Of a stretch of DNA of 64,000 nt, positions 26,490 to 36,026 are shown piece after piece. The position numbers were made by a program, and so were the translations under genes. Below the pieces are notes generated by a model. The model made no database searches. It saw nothing but the letters and a program-made list of their open reading frames with translations, and had not been told where the DNA came from. The first letter of the stretch is position 1, and each line of letters begins with the position of its first letter. Origin of the DNA: Salicibibacter cibarius (GTDB taxonomy: Bacteria > Bacillota > Bacilli > Bacillales > Marinococcaceae); contig NZ_CP054705.1 in assembly GCF_016495725.1 (NCBI RefSeq), forward strand, positions 3,038,001 through 3,102,000, given 5' to 3'.

Positions 26490-28562
26490 TTATACCATTT
26501 GACGATCCCAAAATCGATGGGCGGCAATCGCTTCGATGAACGGTTGGACAAAATCCGTATTATTATCTCCCTGCACGACGCCCACTCCATCGGCCAAGTT
26601 TATTTTTTTCAGCCAATGTAAACCCTCATTGCTTGCCGCTATTGGCTTGAAGTGCTCAAATGCTTGCCTCATAAACTTGGTCGCGCCTCTTTCAAACATG
26701 GCATCGGCATTTTTCCCTCCATCTACATAGACCGCATCAAACACGACCGAAGCATCGGTTTGAAAGGTATGCTTGGCCTCGACCTTACTGTCGCCCACCC
26801 CCGTGATCGGACCGATTTTGTCACTTAAAACCCTTGGATCGACGCCCGCTGCCGCCAAACCGTCGATCATGGCTTCCACTTTTTGGCCGTCATAGCCATC
26901 AGCGACAATAATTGCGACTCTACGCGTCTGCGCACTTTTCGTCGTATTCGCCTGACTGAGGGCTGACGATTGTTTCGTTACACTGGAACCTCCGGAAGTT
27001 GGCGGCGTGCTTCCAATCGTTTCGGCAAAGGCCGCGGTCATATCCACGTCCACATTGGCAAACATGTCAACGATTCTTTGCTTGACGTCTTTGCTTTTCA
27101 CTTTGCCGACCTCAAAACGGAACGCATCAATAATATGCTGTTTTTCCGGTTCGCTCATGCTGTTCCAGAACAATTTTGCTTGCGAGAAATGGTCCTTGAA
27201 ACTATCGCTGCGCGCGCGTATTTTATGCCCGTCGACTTTTTCTTGATAATGGCCATAACCCCCTTCTTCTTCGCTGACCGTGTAAGGGGAGCTGTTGGCT
27301 AACGCGTTTCGATGGTGGGCGACGTTCCCTACATTGATCGTCTGGCGCATAAACCCTTCGCGTTGATTATTAAAAAATGGACATACCGGTCGGTTTATCG
27401 GAATTTCGTGATGATTCGGGCTGCCGAAACGAAGGATTTGCGTATCCAAGTACGAAAAAAGACGGCCTTGCAACAACGGATCATTGGTAAAGTCAATGCC
27501 CGGAACAATATTAGCCGGATGAAAAGCTACCTGCTCCGTTTCTGCGAAAAAATTGTCAACATTGTGGTTCAACGTCATTTTTCCGATCATGCGCACCGGC
27601 ACATCTTCTTCCGGCCAAATCTTCGTGGGATCGAGAATATCAAAATCAAACGCGAACTCATCTTTTTCATCAATGATCTGCACGCCTAGCTCAAACTCCG
27701 CGGGATTGCCCAAGTTAATATTGTCCCACAAGTCGCGACGGTTAAAATCAGGATCTGCCCCGCCGATGATTTCCGCTTCCTCCCAAGAAAGGGAGTGAAC
27801 ACCGAGAACAGGTTTCCAATGGAATTTTACAAAAGAACCTTTCCCTTCCTCATTGACGAATCGAAACGTGTTCACACCGAAACCTTCCATCATCCGAAAA
27901 CTTCTCGGGATGGCACGGTCGCTCATGAGCCACATAATCATATGGGCGCACTCCTGATTTTGCGAGACCCAATCCCAAAACGTATCGTGGGCAGCGGTCG
28001 CCTGCGGGATTTCATTATCAGGTTCCGGCTTAATCGCGTGCACAATGTCCGGGAATTTAATCGCATCCTGAATAAAAAAAACCGGCATATTATTGGCCAC
28101 CAAATCGTAGTTGCCTTCTTCTGTGTAAAATTTCGTCGCGAACCCGCGCACGTCACGCGCAGTATCTTTCGAGCCCCGTTGGCCGACGACCGTTGAAAAT
28201 CGGACGAATACAGGCGTTTTCACGCTTGGATCCTGCAAAAACTTTGCCTTCGTAAACGGCTTCATCGATTCGTAGACTTCAAATTCGCCATGGGCGGCAA
28301 ATCCGCGCGCGTGCACAACCCGTTCCGGCGTACGCTCATTGTCAAAATGAGTAACTTTCTCTCGGAAATGGAAATCATCCATAATCGTCGGACCGCGCTC
28401 TCCCGCTTTTAAAGAAAATTCATCCTCGCTCATTTTCAAACCTTGATTTGTCGTCAATGGCTTGTCCCGATTATCATAACTCCGAAACGCTTCCAGCTGT
28501 TCATTTTTGCTGTTTTCGCTAAAATTTTGTTCTTCCTCATTGATGTTCTTTTTATCCGCCAC
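26490..28562 (-). CDS. katE: Large-subunit catalase KatE
   Basis: 690-residue heme catalase that splits hydrogen peroxide, closely resembling B. subtilis KatE. Active-site residues are intact: distal His84 (RVVHARGF), the Asn pair at 157-158 ([12 protein letters not shown]) and the proximal Tyr in [10 protein letters not shown] (about 370). The C-terminal amidotransferase-like domain (about 545-690) is present. Translation begins at a GTG after GGAAGGGAG. Together with 4782-6860 the window holds two KatE-type genes, but only this one keeps the canonical distal pocket. Confidence 0.94.
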   Translation of the reverse strand: MADKKNINEEEQNFSENSKNEQLEAFRSYDNRDKPLTTNQGLKMSEDEFSLKAGERGPTIMDDFHFREKVTHFDNERTPERVVHARGFAAHGEFEVYESMKPFTKAKFLQDPSVKTPVFVRFSTVVGQRGSKDTARDVRGFATKFYTEEGNYDLVANNMPVFFIQDAIKFPDIVHAIKPEPDNEIPQATAAHDTFWDWVSQNQECAHMIMWLMSDRAIPRSFRMMEGFGVNTFRFVNEEGKGSFVKFHWKPVLGVHSLSWEEAEIIGGADPDFNRRDLWDNINLGNPAEFELGVQIIDEKDEFAFDFDILDPTKIWPEEDVPVRMIGKMTLNHNVDNFFAETEQVAFHPANIVPGIDFTNDPLLQGRLFSYLDTQILRFGSPNHHEIPINRPVCPFFNNQREGFMRQTINVGNVAHHRNALANSSPYTVSEEEGGYGHYQEKVDGHKIRARSDSFKDHFSQAKLFWNSMSEPEKQHIIDAFRFEVGKVKSKDVKQRIVDMFANVDVDMTAAFAETIGSTPPTSGGSSVTKQSSALSQANTTKSAQTRRVAIIVADGYDGQKVEAMIDGLAAAGVDPRVLSDKIGPITGVGDSKVEAKHTFQTDASVVFDAVYVDGGKNADAMFERGATKFMRQAFEHFKPIAASNEGLHWLKKINLADGVGVVQGDNNTDFVQPFIEAIAAHRFWDRQMV

Positions 28563-28637
28563 GTTGACACGCTCCCTTCCTTAGTAAAGCGCAAGCGTCC
28601 TTCGTCAAACGAGGCGCCTGCGCTGGACTTCACTCGA

Positions 28638-29201
28638 CTATATCGTTTGTTGTTTCAAGACCGGATATATGGCTCCTACATTTTGAATATCCATGGCAGG
28701 GGCAGGCGCAAGTGGATAGTATCCCTTGTTCACCATGTATTGCCAAATATCATAGGAATGATGGCTACTATTTAAAAAGCAGTTCTCAAAAAACGTACGC
28801 AATTCCGGGTTCGCGCATTCTGTGGCTGCCTTTGCATAATTTGTGGCTGCTGCTTTTTGATTGAGCAAATAAGCCGTCGCGATTTCCCGATCATTCGGTT
28901 GTTGTTCCGTCAAACGCATTTCCACCGGGGGGAGTGGATTAACCGGCGTTTCGGTATAACTCGTTAAATTCGGCGTATACGTGTCCGGTTGAAACGTAGA
29001 GATATCGGGGGTGGAAGCGTCTTGTAAAAACTCCACCTTCATATTATAATCGTCAACATGCATCGGAAAATGTTGGGTTAGCATTTGCTGTAATTCCGGG
29101 TCTTGGGCTTGTTTCATCCAAGTCGACATACAAGAAACGGTGTTGAAACAACTCATGGTAAGTTCGCTTAATTCATGGAATTCATGTCCGGCTAATTGCA
29201 T
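28638..29201 (-). CDS. Spore coat protein, CotF family
   Basis: 187 residues with the CotF-type helical domain: HEFHELSELTMSCFNTVSCM near the N-terminus and a second half with REIATAYLLNQKAAATNYAK and FFENCFLNSSHHSYDIWQYM. Such proteins coat spores of Bacilli (CotF, YhcQ). The ATG follows GGAGGAAAAAG. It lies between katE and further genes with mother-cell-type promoters. CotF membership is from pattern recognition. Confidence 0.75.
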   Translation of the reverse strand: MQLAGHEFHELSELTMSCFNTVSCMSTWMKQAQDPELQQMLTQHFPMHVDDYNMKVEFLQDASTPDISTFQPDTYTPNLTSYTETPVNPLPPVEMRLTEQQPNDREIATAYLLNQKAAATNYAKAATECANPELRTFFENCFLNSSHHSYDIWQYMVNKGYYPLAPAPAMDIQNVGAIYPVLKQQTI

Positions 29202-29299
29202 ATACTTTTTCCTCCAAATGTCATAAATTATTTCGCAAACTTAGGCTATCCGTGCATATATGGATTTATTCATCCTTTATGAGGCGTCCATAAACTGAG

Positions 29300-29336
29300 A
29301 ACAAGAGGGCTTCATACGCGTTTATCGGCCCTCTCA
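29300..29336 (-). terminator. Terminator-like hairpin
   Basis: GAGAGGGCC...GCCCTCTTGTTC on the minus strand, directly after the stop codon of the next gene; the T-run is weak. Confidence 0.5.
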
Positions 29337-29711
29337 TTCGCGCTTATCGAGCCGACGTTCAAGTTCGGCAATCTGCTGCTGTAACGCTTCTATTTTGGCA
29401 TCCGTATCAGAGTTAGAGCTGGAGTTCGGGTTACCATTAGGTTCATCGAGGCCTGTAGGAAGTGGGATGTCCCCATTTATACCATTTTCATCGGGGTCCT
29501 CCGTCACTTCTTCCCTTTGCAGTTCCCGATACGCTATGCTGGCAGCTGAAAATTGGAGTCCTTCCCCGAGGACAGCCAACAATTGCCCAAAATATTCCAA
29601 TTTAACGATAAGCGATTCGGGATCCTGTTCCTCGTTCGTTGTTTGCGTTTGCGGAGGGTGCCAACCATACATGGAAGAATAAGAACGTTTCCTGCCACCG
29701 AACACCATCAT
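29334..29711 (-). CDS. Unknown protein, paralogue 1 of a spore-type pair
   Basis: About 125 residues if the ATG at 29711 or 29708 is used, after GAGGTG. A longer open frame reads on into an inserted element and is not natural. The middle, ESLIVKLEYFGQLLAVLGEG then FSAASIAYRELQ, matches the protein at 30136-30465 (ESLILKMQYISQVLFLLGSG, SAARIALRELQ), and both end in a short coiled coil (QQQIAELERRLDKR / QQQITELERRLEDR). No signal peptide. I do not recognise the family. Its leader is interrupted by a 286-bp insertion, so expression may be altered. Confidence 0.65.
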   Translation of the reverse strand: MMVFGGRKRSYSSMYGWHPPQTQTTNEEQDPESLIVKLEYFGQLLAVLGEGLQFSAASIAYRELQREEVTEDPDENGINGDIPLPTGLDEPNGNPNSSSNSDTDAKIEALQQQIAELERRLDKRE

Positions 29712-29735
29712 CACCTCGAATCCGCCCATTAGGTA

Positions 29736-30021
29736 GGGATTGCTGAACAACTGGCAGATATCAGCTGAAGCCGGGATGCCGCTTCCATGGCTTCGCTTTT
29801 TCGCGGACGAACGGTCAAGCCTCCTCGCGCAAAACCGGCGCTGCGGAGTCTTGACGCGTCCGTTTTTCCGCTGGAGTCCCGCCATTGCAGCGTCATCCCT
29901 TCGTATGTTTCCAGACGTGCAAGGGTTTTCTGCTTTTAGGATAGATTTCCGTGCATCCAGTTTTGACAACATCAACGGAAAATGCTTATGTGCCAATCTT
30001 TTTCCGTTATTCAGCAGCCCC
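29736..30021. mobile_element. 286-bp MITE or IS remnant in a gene leader
   Basis: Ends GGGATTGCTGAACAAC and, inverted, GGGGCTGCTGAATAAC (13 of 16 match). TAGGTA stands on both sides (29730-29735 and 30022-30027). The paralogous leader at 30481-30500 shows the uninterrupted sequence, proving insertion. The interior has no intact gene. The ends resemble those of IS1182/IS5-group elements, so a deletion derivative is likely. Confidence 0.8.
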
Positions 30022-30034
30022 TAGGTATATATCC

Positions 30035-30062
30035 CATTGTATGTAGGCATGCATGAAAAAGT
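30035..30062 (-). promoter_or_regulatory. Sporulation-type promoter of paralogue 1 (now displaced)
   Basis: Minus strand reads AC-17 nt-CATACAATG, close to SigK (AC, CATANNNTA), and its -10 CATACAAT fits the SigE consensus. The inserted element lies between it and the start codon. Confidence 0.45.
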
Positions 30063-30135
30063 GTACGTCAAACTGCACACTAAGGAGAGCCCATATAAGC
30101 GTCTGACTACGGGTCGTACTCGCTTAGGCCCTCCT

Positions 30136-30465
30136 TCACCGGTCTTCGAGCCGTCGCTCAAGCTCGGTAATCTGTTGTTGCATTGCTTCCATTTGTTGCG
30201 CCATCATTGTGATGGCATCTGTATCGGGATTACGGTTGGGGTCGGGGTTCGGTTCATCGAGCGGGGTAGCATCGAATTGTTGTAGTTCTCGAAGTGCTAT
30301 ACGGGCAGCTGATAACGAAATCCCACTACCGAGGAGAAATAACACTTGCGAAATGTATTGCATTTTTAGGATCAATGATTCGGAATCCCGCACACCGCTC
30401 ATTGGTTGCGAGGACTGCTGTCCGTACTCGGAAGCGTAAGGCTGCCTATCATCGAACACCATCAT
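30136..30465 (-). CDS. Unknown protein, paralogue 2 of a spore-type pair
   Basis: About 109 residues; GTG/ATG start choice at 30468-30462 is uncertain because AGGTGAT overlaps the candidate starts. Contains RDSESLILKMQYISQVLFLL and ends in a coiled coil MEAMQQQITELERRLEDR with a Pro/Asn-rich linker before it. Its promoter block is the same as that of paralogue 1 but uninterrupted. The sporulation-type promoter and CotF neighbour suggest a coat or inner spore role. Family not recognised. Confidence 0.65.
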   Translation of the reverse strand: MMVFDDRQPYASEYGQQSSQPMSGVRDSESLILKMQYISQVLFLLGSGISLSAARIALRELQQFDATPLDEPNPDPNRNPDTDAITMMAQQMEAMQQQITELERRLEDR

Positions 30466-30498
30466 CACCTCAAATTATCTGCCATTAGGTATTTATCC

Positions 30499-30526
30499 CA
30501 TTGTATGTAGGCATTTATGAAAAAGT
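30499..30526 (-). promoter_or_regulatory. Sporulation-type promoter of paralogue 2
   Basis: AC-17 nt-CATACAATG, conserved with 30035-30062, about 35 bp before the start codon. Confidence 0.45.
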
Positions 30527-30565
30527 GTACACCCGGAATGACAGTCAAAACAGGAGGGAAAATAG

Positions 30566-31231
30566 ATGTGCGGCCGCTTTACGTTATTCGATCAAATCAA
30601 AGCCATCCAAAAACGCTTCGGCATTAATGTCAGTAAATTGGACGAAGCAACACCCAGCTTTAATATCGCCCCCTCGCAATCTGTTATCGCGATCATTAAT
30701 GATGGAGAGCGAAACAGGCTAGGTCAACTGCGTTGGGGACTCATCCCTTTTTGGGCAAAAGACACAAAAATCGGCTATAAAATGATTAATGCACGCGCGG
30801 AAACGATAACAGAAAAAAGCAGCTTTAAACACGCCTTCATCCGCAGGCGATGCCTCATTCCCGCGAATGGGTTTTATGAATGGAAAACCGTCAATGGACA
30901 AAAACAACCGTACCTTATTCAACTGAAAGGGGAAGGATTATTCGGATTCGCAGGCTTATGGGAGAAATGGACAGACGGGGAAGAAACCATTTTTTCTTGT
31001 GCGATTATTACGACCGAGGCAAATGAAATGATGAGCGACATTCACCACCGCATGCCCGTCATTGTTAAAAAGGAAGAAGAAGCATCATGGCTGGATCCAA
31101 ACATTCAAGATCCAAACACACTCAAGCAATTTCTTCTTCCCATTGACTCAGACGAAATGAAAGCTTATGCGGTCTCCGCAGACGTCAACAGCGCGAAAAA
31201 CAACCACGAGGGATTGCTGAATTCGCTATAA
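30566..31231 (+). CDS. SOS response-associated protein, YedK/HMCES family (SRAP)
   Basis: 221-residue SRAP protein that forms a covalent bond with abasic sites in single-stranded DNA. The catalytic Cys2 follows the initiator Met (MCGRFTLFD); other family blocks are PSFNIAPSQ, LRWGLIPFWAKD, INARAETITEKSSFKHAF, RCLIPANGFYEWK and the His of DIHHRMPVI. GGAGGG precedes the ATG. It is divergent from the coat-type pair. No LexA box is evident upstream. Confidence 0.93.
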   Translation: MCGRFTLFDQIKAIQKRFGINVSKLDEATPSFNIAPSQSVIAIINDGERNRLGQLRWGLIPFWAKDTKIGYKMINARAETITEKSSFKHAFIRRRCLIPANGFYEWKTVNGQKQPYLIQLKGEGLFGFAGLWEKWTDGEETIFSCAIITTEANEMMSDIHHRMPVIVKKEEEASWLDPNIQDPNTLKQFLLPIDSDEMKAYAVSADVNSAKNNHEGLLNSL

Positions 31232-31320
31232 ACGTGAATGTCAGGCTGTGCGATCGACCACCTCTTGGGATCGATCGCTGAATAGATTCCGTCGTCCCGG
31301 GCGCCGTGAAGTCCCATGAC

Positions 31321-31685
31321 GACCGTATTCGATCAGGGTAGGCCTTTTCAGGCACCATAAAGCTCTCTTGGTGACCGTATTCGTGTCGGGACAGCCCTTT
31401 TCAGGCGTCATGAAGCTCTCTTGGTGACCGTATTCGTGCGGGACAGCCTTTTTCAGGTGCCATAAAGCTCCCTTGGCGACCGTATTCGTGCAGGGCAGCC
31501 CTTTTCAGGCGTCATGAAGCTCTCTTGGTGACCGTATTCGTGCGGGGCAGCCTTTTTCGGGCGTCATAAAGCTCTCATGACGACCGTATTCGTGCGGGGC
31601 AGCCTTTTTCAGGCGTCATAAAGCTCCCATGGCGACCGTATTCAATCGGAACACCCTTTTCAGGTGCCATGAAGGACTCCCTGTT
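31321..31685. repeat. 52-bp tandem array C (7 units)
   Basis: GACCGTATTCG starts at 31321, 31373, 31426, 31478, 31530, 31582 and 31634: step 52 except one 53. Between units, dyads covary: CACCA with TGGTG, CGTCAT with ATGACG, GCCA with TGGC. The last unit ends next to the SinI-like relic. No gene lies in 31232-31692. Confidence 0.92.
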
Positions 31686-31692
31686 CTATACG

Positions 31693-31817
31693 TCAGCCCT
31701 TTATCACTGTATGTTTTTGAATAAATTCCCTCAACTCTTCAACCGTAAGCCCTATTTTTTAGCCTCGCGCATGATTTTCACCCAATCTTCTTCCGCCCTT
31801 TCGCGATCCCTATTCAT
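31693..31817 (-). pseudogene. SinI-like anti-repressor with a frameshift
   Basis: From the ATG at 31817 (after AGGAAGGTG) the product is MNRDRERAEEDWVKIMREAKK, then a stop. Adding one A in the run of six A at that point continues GLTVEELREFIQKHTVIKG. The whole, EDWVxxMxEAKKxGLTxEEIRxF, matches the SIN dimerisation domain of B. subtilis SinI, which binds and blocks the biofilm repressor SinR. At 41 residues the restored length is normal for a SinI-only protein. It could be a true relic, a phase-variable gene or a sequencing error in a homopolymer. Confidence 0.7.
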
Positions 31818-32040
31818 ACGTACACCTTCCTCTGCGTATTTTTTATCTATCCATGGCTTGCGAGCGGATTAAAAAAATAAAAATTATGAATACAATTCGG
31901 CGTCTATTATCCCCTATATTGTTTTTTACTAAACCGATAGTCACCTATCCTATAGTATAGGCCTAAGCCTTCCCCGAAAAATGTAAAGCAACACGACGAA
32001 AACAGATTTATTTTCGATAAATTTGCATATTTCCGTGCTG

Positions 32041-32070
32041 AAAAAGGAGCCTCGCGTGGGCTCCTCTTTT
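32041..32070 (-). terminator. Terminator of the ykyA-glycosidase operon
   Basis: GGAGCC and GGCTCC flank a 7-nt loop, with five T following on the minus strand. Confidence 0.85.
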
Positions 32071-33342
32071 TTAATCCGAATCTTCTTCGACAATATCCTG
32101 TTCTGCATCGAGTTCGTAATCCGCCCCTTCGGAATAGTCATTTGCCGCGTCCCAAAGAAGGAATTCGTAGATGCCATTATCATAAAGCGCCTGGATTTGC
32201 GCCTCTACTTCATCTGCGCCGTATTCCATCCAGTCGCCATCCTGCAAATAGGAAGCTGTGAAGTCCTGAAGCCAAGGCCTGGAGATTGGTGGATCTTCCA
32301 TATCATCCATTAGTTCATTTTCCAGTTGGGCGTATTCGTCAACAATATTATACGGCTCAAGATCGGGTTGATCGATACCAAAATGCGGCGTCCAATGGCT
32401 CGGATAAATCATCGATGACATAATATCAACGTTTTCGGCGATTTCAGTGAAGTTTTGTCCAATGCCCGGGGTTTCCTCTACCGTTGCCGCGTAACCGAAA
32501 ATATCACCCGAAACTTTTACCCCATAAGGCCTTAACTCTTCACGGGCATATTCAACAAAATCGGTGACAGCCGCTACGCGGTTTTGGATATTATCCTCGC
32601 CGGATTCGGCATAATTCCCTTCGCTATATTCGAGGTCATCATCGCGATTTTCAAATCCTTCCGGAAAACGTATATAATCGAGCTGTATTTCTTTAAAACC
32701 AGCTTCAGCCGCTTTTTTTGCCACTTCAATATTGTACTCCCATACTTCTTCATCGAACGGATTGACAAATGATTCGCCGCTGCTGTTTGACCACACGTCC
32801 CCGTTTTCCAAAAAGGAAAGCTCCGGCTCTTCCTCGGCCAACTCTGTATCTTTGAAAACGACGAGACGAGCGATGGGATAAATGTCGTTTTCCTCAAAAG
32901 TATCCATCATCCCCTCCATATCGTCGATGATTTCATTGGTATTGGCCTGGACACGCTCATCGTCTGAACCCGTGTCATAGGTAACAAACCCGTGATCATC
33001 CTTAACGTCAACCACAATGCTGTTCAAGGACGTTTCGTTGACAAAATTGACGAGATCATCAGCATTATCGCCCCCCATGGAATGGGCCGTCGAGAAAATC
33101 CCCTTGACCCCGTCTTCCGGGTATTCGATCTCAACACCGCTGTCATACGTGAAACGATCGGGAATTAAGTGTGGAAGCGCGAGCAAGTCATCGTCGTTTA
33201 GTTCAAATAACGCTTCTTCCTCTTCTGCCTCTTCCTCGCCATTCTCTTGTTCTTCCTCGTTTTCATCTGCAGCAACCGGATCATGATAGCCGCTGAAAGC
33301 AACCGTTCCGGCCAATAAAGCGATGGTTATTTTTTTGCTCAT
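32071..33342 (-). CDS. Exported putative glycoside hydrolase (DUF4015)
   Basis: 423 residues with an N-terminal signal peptide and an acidic linker, then a TIM-barrel-type domain: GVKGIFSTAHSMGG, NSIVVDVKDDHGFVTYD, IARLVVFKDTELA, GFKEIQLDYIRFPEGF and DIMSSMIYPSHW. These blocks characterise DUF4015 proteins of Bacilli, which are thought to be polysaccharide hydrolases; the acidic residues in VVDVKDD and QLDYIRFP are likely active-site candidates. Its ATG overlaps the stop of the ykyA-like gene (ATGA), so translation is coupled. Strongly acidic surface, as in halophiles. Confidence 0.85.
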   Translation of the reverse strand: MSKKITIALLAGTVAFSGYHDPVAADENEEEQENGEEEAEEEEALFELNDDDLLALPHLIPDRFTYDSGVEIEYPEDGVKGIFSTAHSMGGDNADDLVNFVNETSLNSIVVDVKDDHGFVTYDTGSDDERVQANTNEIIDDMEGMMDTFEENDIYPIARLVVFKDTELAEEEPELSFLENGDVWSNSSGESFVNPFDEEVWEYNIEVAKKAAEAGFKEIQLDYIRFPEGFENRDDDLEYSEGNYAESGEDNIQNRVAAVTDFVEYAREELRPYGVKVSGDIFGYAATVEETPGIGQNFTEIAENVDIMSSMIYPSHWTPHFGIDQPDLEPYNIVDEYAQLENELMDDMEDPPISRPWLQDFTASYLQDGDWMEYGADEVEAQIQALYDNGIYEFLLWDAANDYSEGADYELDAEQDIVEEDSD

Positions 33343-33977
33343 GAGCTCGCCTCCTCCGATATTTCGACGTCTTCAAGTGCGGCTTCCGTTGTGAGCAGCT
33401 CATCATGAATGCTTTCAAGCAGCTCGTGAACGTCTTCCTGGGCCTCGTTGACGGTTTCAATCCCATCAGCAAGAAATTCGAAATCGCTATCCTCGCCTAA
33501 TCCGCTGAAATAGTCGTCTTGGGTCTGAAGTTCCGAGCCGTATGTTTCCACAAATTCGTTCAACTCATTATGTAAGGAAGCGGTTTGTTCATTTAACTGT
33601 TCCAATTCGTCCATGGGCAGCTCTTCACTGTCTCCATCTTCGAGCACCGTCGCTATGATATCATTTTCCATCTGCATGGCTTGCGCGGAATCGTTGATCG
33701 CTGCCAAATGGGATTCTCTTTCTTCAAGATTTGCGAACACTTGAGCTTCCCGTGCTGAAAAAAGTTCAGCCTCGTTTTCTGCCAAGTCTTCTTCAAATCC
33801 CTCTAGCATCTCTTCCTCTTGAGCCAATATCTCATTGATGTAAGCGATGACATTATCTTTTTGATTTTCTATTTCAGCCACCGACGACGTAGCATCTTCG
33901 ATACCGACTGATTCGCTGCAGCCTGCAAGCGAAACAGCACCGATCGTGATGGCGGCCGTTTGCACCCATCTTTTCAA
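33339..33977 (-). CDS. YkyA-family lipoprotein
   Basis: 212 residues with lipobox SLAGC (Cys at 20) and a long helical, coiled-coil-rich body (IENQKDNVIAYINEILAQEE; LEERESHLAAIN; LEQLNEQTASLHNELNEF), as in B. subtilis YkyA, described as a putative cell-wall-binding lipoprotein. AGGAGGGGG precedes the ATG. First gene of a two-gene coupled operon with the exported glycosidase, so the pair probably works on or at the envelope. Confidence 0.82.
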   Translation of the reverse strand: MKRWVQTAAITIGAVSLAGCSESVGIEDATSSVAEIENQKDNVIAYINEILAQEEEMLEGFEEDLAENEAELFSAREAQVFANLEERESHLAAINDSAQAMQMENDIIATVLEDGDSEELPMDELEQLNEQTASLHNELNEFVETYGSELQTQDDYFSGLGEDSDFEFLADGIETVNEAQEDVHELLESIHDELLTTEAALEDVEISEEASS

Positions 33978-34143
33978 TGGACCCCCTCCTTTTTCTATTA
34001 AAAAACTTAAGTCTAGTATATCAGCTTTACATTAATTACTAAATGATTTCTCTAACTTTTTTTTACCTACGATCGGCTTTATAATGGTATATAATGCTGT
34101 TTATCCGAATAAAGATTGATCGATCACGAAATGGGAGGGAACG

Positions 34144-35229
34144 ATGCAAAAGTGGTATTATTTAGTTGATGACGGAGAAGTCATTGGACCATTCGCAGAC
34201 ATTGAAATGATCGAATTATATACAGGAGAAAAAATTCATAGCGAAACGTACGTCTGGAATGAACATTTGGATGAATGGCTTTATTTCCGTGATTCACCCC
34301 TTTTTAACGAGGAATGGAAAGAAAACGAACCAGAACCCGAACATCAAAAGATTCGGGAAGCATCGAGCCGCATCTCTTTTCGGGAACTGTTCTCGGAAGT
34401 ACCCAAAAAGCATGCCGGAGGCAACTCCGAACGGGAATCTTCATTGCCACGCCCATGGATATTTTCCCGCGTCTTGCTTGTCATGATGCTCACGGCGGCC
34501 GCCCTTTTTTCTATGGCCTATCTATTCTATCTCCCCCAGTTTTTACCTGGGATCCTGATCGTCAGCGCTTTTTCTATTCCTTTCGCGCTCGTTGTCTTTT
34601 TTTGGGAAATAATCTCCCCGAAAAACGTACACCTTTATGACCTCGGGCAAATGTTTTTTATCGGCAGTCTCGTCGCGTTAGTTCTCATGCAAATCTTGTA
34701 CAATTTGTTTCCATTGGGAGAATGGCGCATCCCCGGGGCAATTTTGATCGCCATCATCATGACACTAGGCAAATTAGCGCTCATCGCTGTATTTCTTCAT
34801 CGATTGAACACACGCTATTATGTAAACGGATTGTTAATCGGTGCCACCATAGGCGCTGCGTTCGCCATTTTTGAGTCGTTGGGACACGCATTTCACGCAT
34901 ATGCATCCGGAGGATATGGCGAAATCCTGGACACACTGGCCTTGCACGGATGGTCAGCAGCCGGCTCCCACACGATTTGGGGAAGCCTCATCGGAGGGGC
35001 GCTCGCTTTCGTAAAACGAAACGATTCACTGAAAAAAAACCATTTCACCGACCCGGGCTTTTTAAAGTTACTTACGATCCCGGTTGTTTTGCACGCGGCT
35101 TGGAACATTTCTCTTCTTACCGATTATTATGTTTTGCTATTGATTGCATTAAGCGTCATTGTCTGGGTGTTTATTTTTCGGGGGATTCAACGAGATCTGG
35201 GCGAAAAACAGCGGGAGGTGGAAAGCTAG
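34144..35229 (+). CDS. GYF_2-PrsW fusion: intramembrane metalloprotease
   Basis: 361 residues. Residues 1-55 ([14 protein letters not shown], then [13 protein letters not shown]) form a GYF_2 domain that binds peptides in the cytoplasm. Residues about 110-350 hold eight or so membrane segments of the PrsW family, with [29 protein letters not shown] and VVLHAAWN carrying the conserved Glu and His metal ligands. B. subtilis PrsW cuts the anti-sigma factor RsiW. Here the GYF_2 head could select the substrate. AATGGGAGGG precedes the ATG. Followed 2 bp later by a YaiI-type gene. Confidence 0.88.
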   Translation: MQKWYYLVDDGEVIGPFADIEMIELYTGEKIHSETYVWNEHLDEWLYFRDSPLFNEEWKENEPEPEHQKIREASSRISFRELFSEVPKKHAGGNSERESSLPRPWIFSRVLLVMMLTAAALFSMAYLFYLPQFLPGILIVSAFSIPFALVVFFWEIISPKNVHLYDLGQMFFIGSLVALVLMQILYNLFPLGEWRIPGAILIAIIMTLGKLALIAVFLHRLNTRYYVNGLLIGATIGAAFAIFESLGHAFHAYASGGYGEILDTLALHGWSAAGSHTIWGSLIGGALAFVKRNDSLKKNHFTDPGFLKLLTIPVVLHAAWNISLLTDYYVLLLIALSVIVWVFIFRGIQRDLGEKQREVES

Positions 35230-35231
35230 CC

Positions 35232-35672
35232 ATGAAGATTTACGTAGACGCGGATGCTTGTCCGGTTAAAGATATTATTATTGAAGCGGGGCGCGCCGCA
35301 AATATTCCCGTTGTCTTGGTGAAAAGTTTCAACCATTACTCACCGGAAGAACAACCTCCCGGCGTCGAAACGGTTTACGTTGATACCGGCGCGGATGCTG
35401 CGGATTATCGCATCATGCAACTGGCCGACACCCATGATCTTATCGTGACGCAAGATTACGGTTTGGCTGCCCTTGGACTGGCGAAAAATTGCACGGTTCT
35501 CCATCATAACGGCTTCGTCTATTCGAATGAAAACATCGAACAATTACTAAGCAGTCGCCATGCCCAAGCAAAAATACGGCGAAGCGGCCAAAAAACCAAA
35601 GGGCCGAAATTGTTCACCGACGAAGACCGCGAGCGATTCAGAGCGACGTTGGAAGAAGCGCTTGATTCGTAA
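35232..35672 (+). CDS. YaiI/YqxD-family protein (DUF188)
   Basis: 146 residues of the PIN-like DUF188 family: [20 protein letters not shown] at the N-terminus with conserved Asp residues, [32 protein letters not shown] and [11 protein letters not shown] start at the ATG at 35232, after AGGTGG, two bases past the prsW stop, so the genes are an operon. Predicted nuclease-like fold, role unknown. Confidence 0.9.
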   Translation: MKIYVDADACPVKDIIIEAGRAANIPVVLVKSFNHYSPEEQPPGVETVYVDTGADAADYRIMQLADTHDLIVTQDYGLAALGLAKNCTVLHHNGFVYSNENIEQLLSSRHAQAKIRRSGQKTKGPKLFTDEDRERFRATLEEALDS

Positions 35673-35689
35673 GGGCTGGGGCCATGAAA

Positions 35690-35930
35690 CACTTCATGAC
35701 GACTGAAACGGGTCGCGCTTTATTGCTTCGGGCACCATGAATGCTTCATGGCGACTGAAACGGGCCGTGCTTTCTTGCTTCGGGCACCATGATCGCTCCA
35801 TGACGACTGAAACGGGCCGCACTTTCTTGCTTCGGGCACCATGAATGTTTCATGGCGACTGAAACGGGCCGCGCTTTATTGCTTCGGGCACCATGAACGC
35901 TCCATGGCGACTGAAATGGGTCGCGCCTTC
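35690..35930. repeat. 52-bp tandem array D, interrupted by the IS
   Basis: GACTGAAACGGG-type units begin at 35701, 35753, 35805, 35857 and 35909, exactly 52 bp apart, with CCATGAATGCTTCATGG-type dyads. The fifth unit is split by the IS256 element and continues at 37365 (CGCGCCTTCTTG... to about 37415). Confidence 0.92.
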
Positions 35931-36026
35931 GGTATAGTCCATATAATTGTGTAAAAAGAAAAAGGGTCAAGTCGACTCCCGTGTTACAATGTTTTCAGCG
36001 AAAAAAACAAACAGGAGGAATCGACA

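Noticed and set aside
29712-29996. Longer N-terminus for the protein at 29334
   Set aside because: The extra 95 codons come from reading through the inserted element; the paralogue and the ribosome binding site support the short form.
30501-30722. Plus-strand frame starting inside the coat-type promoter
   Set aside because: It overlaps the YedK gene out of frame and has no ribosome binding site.
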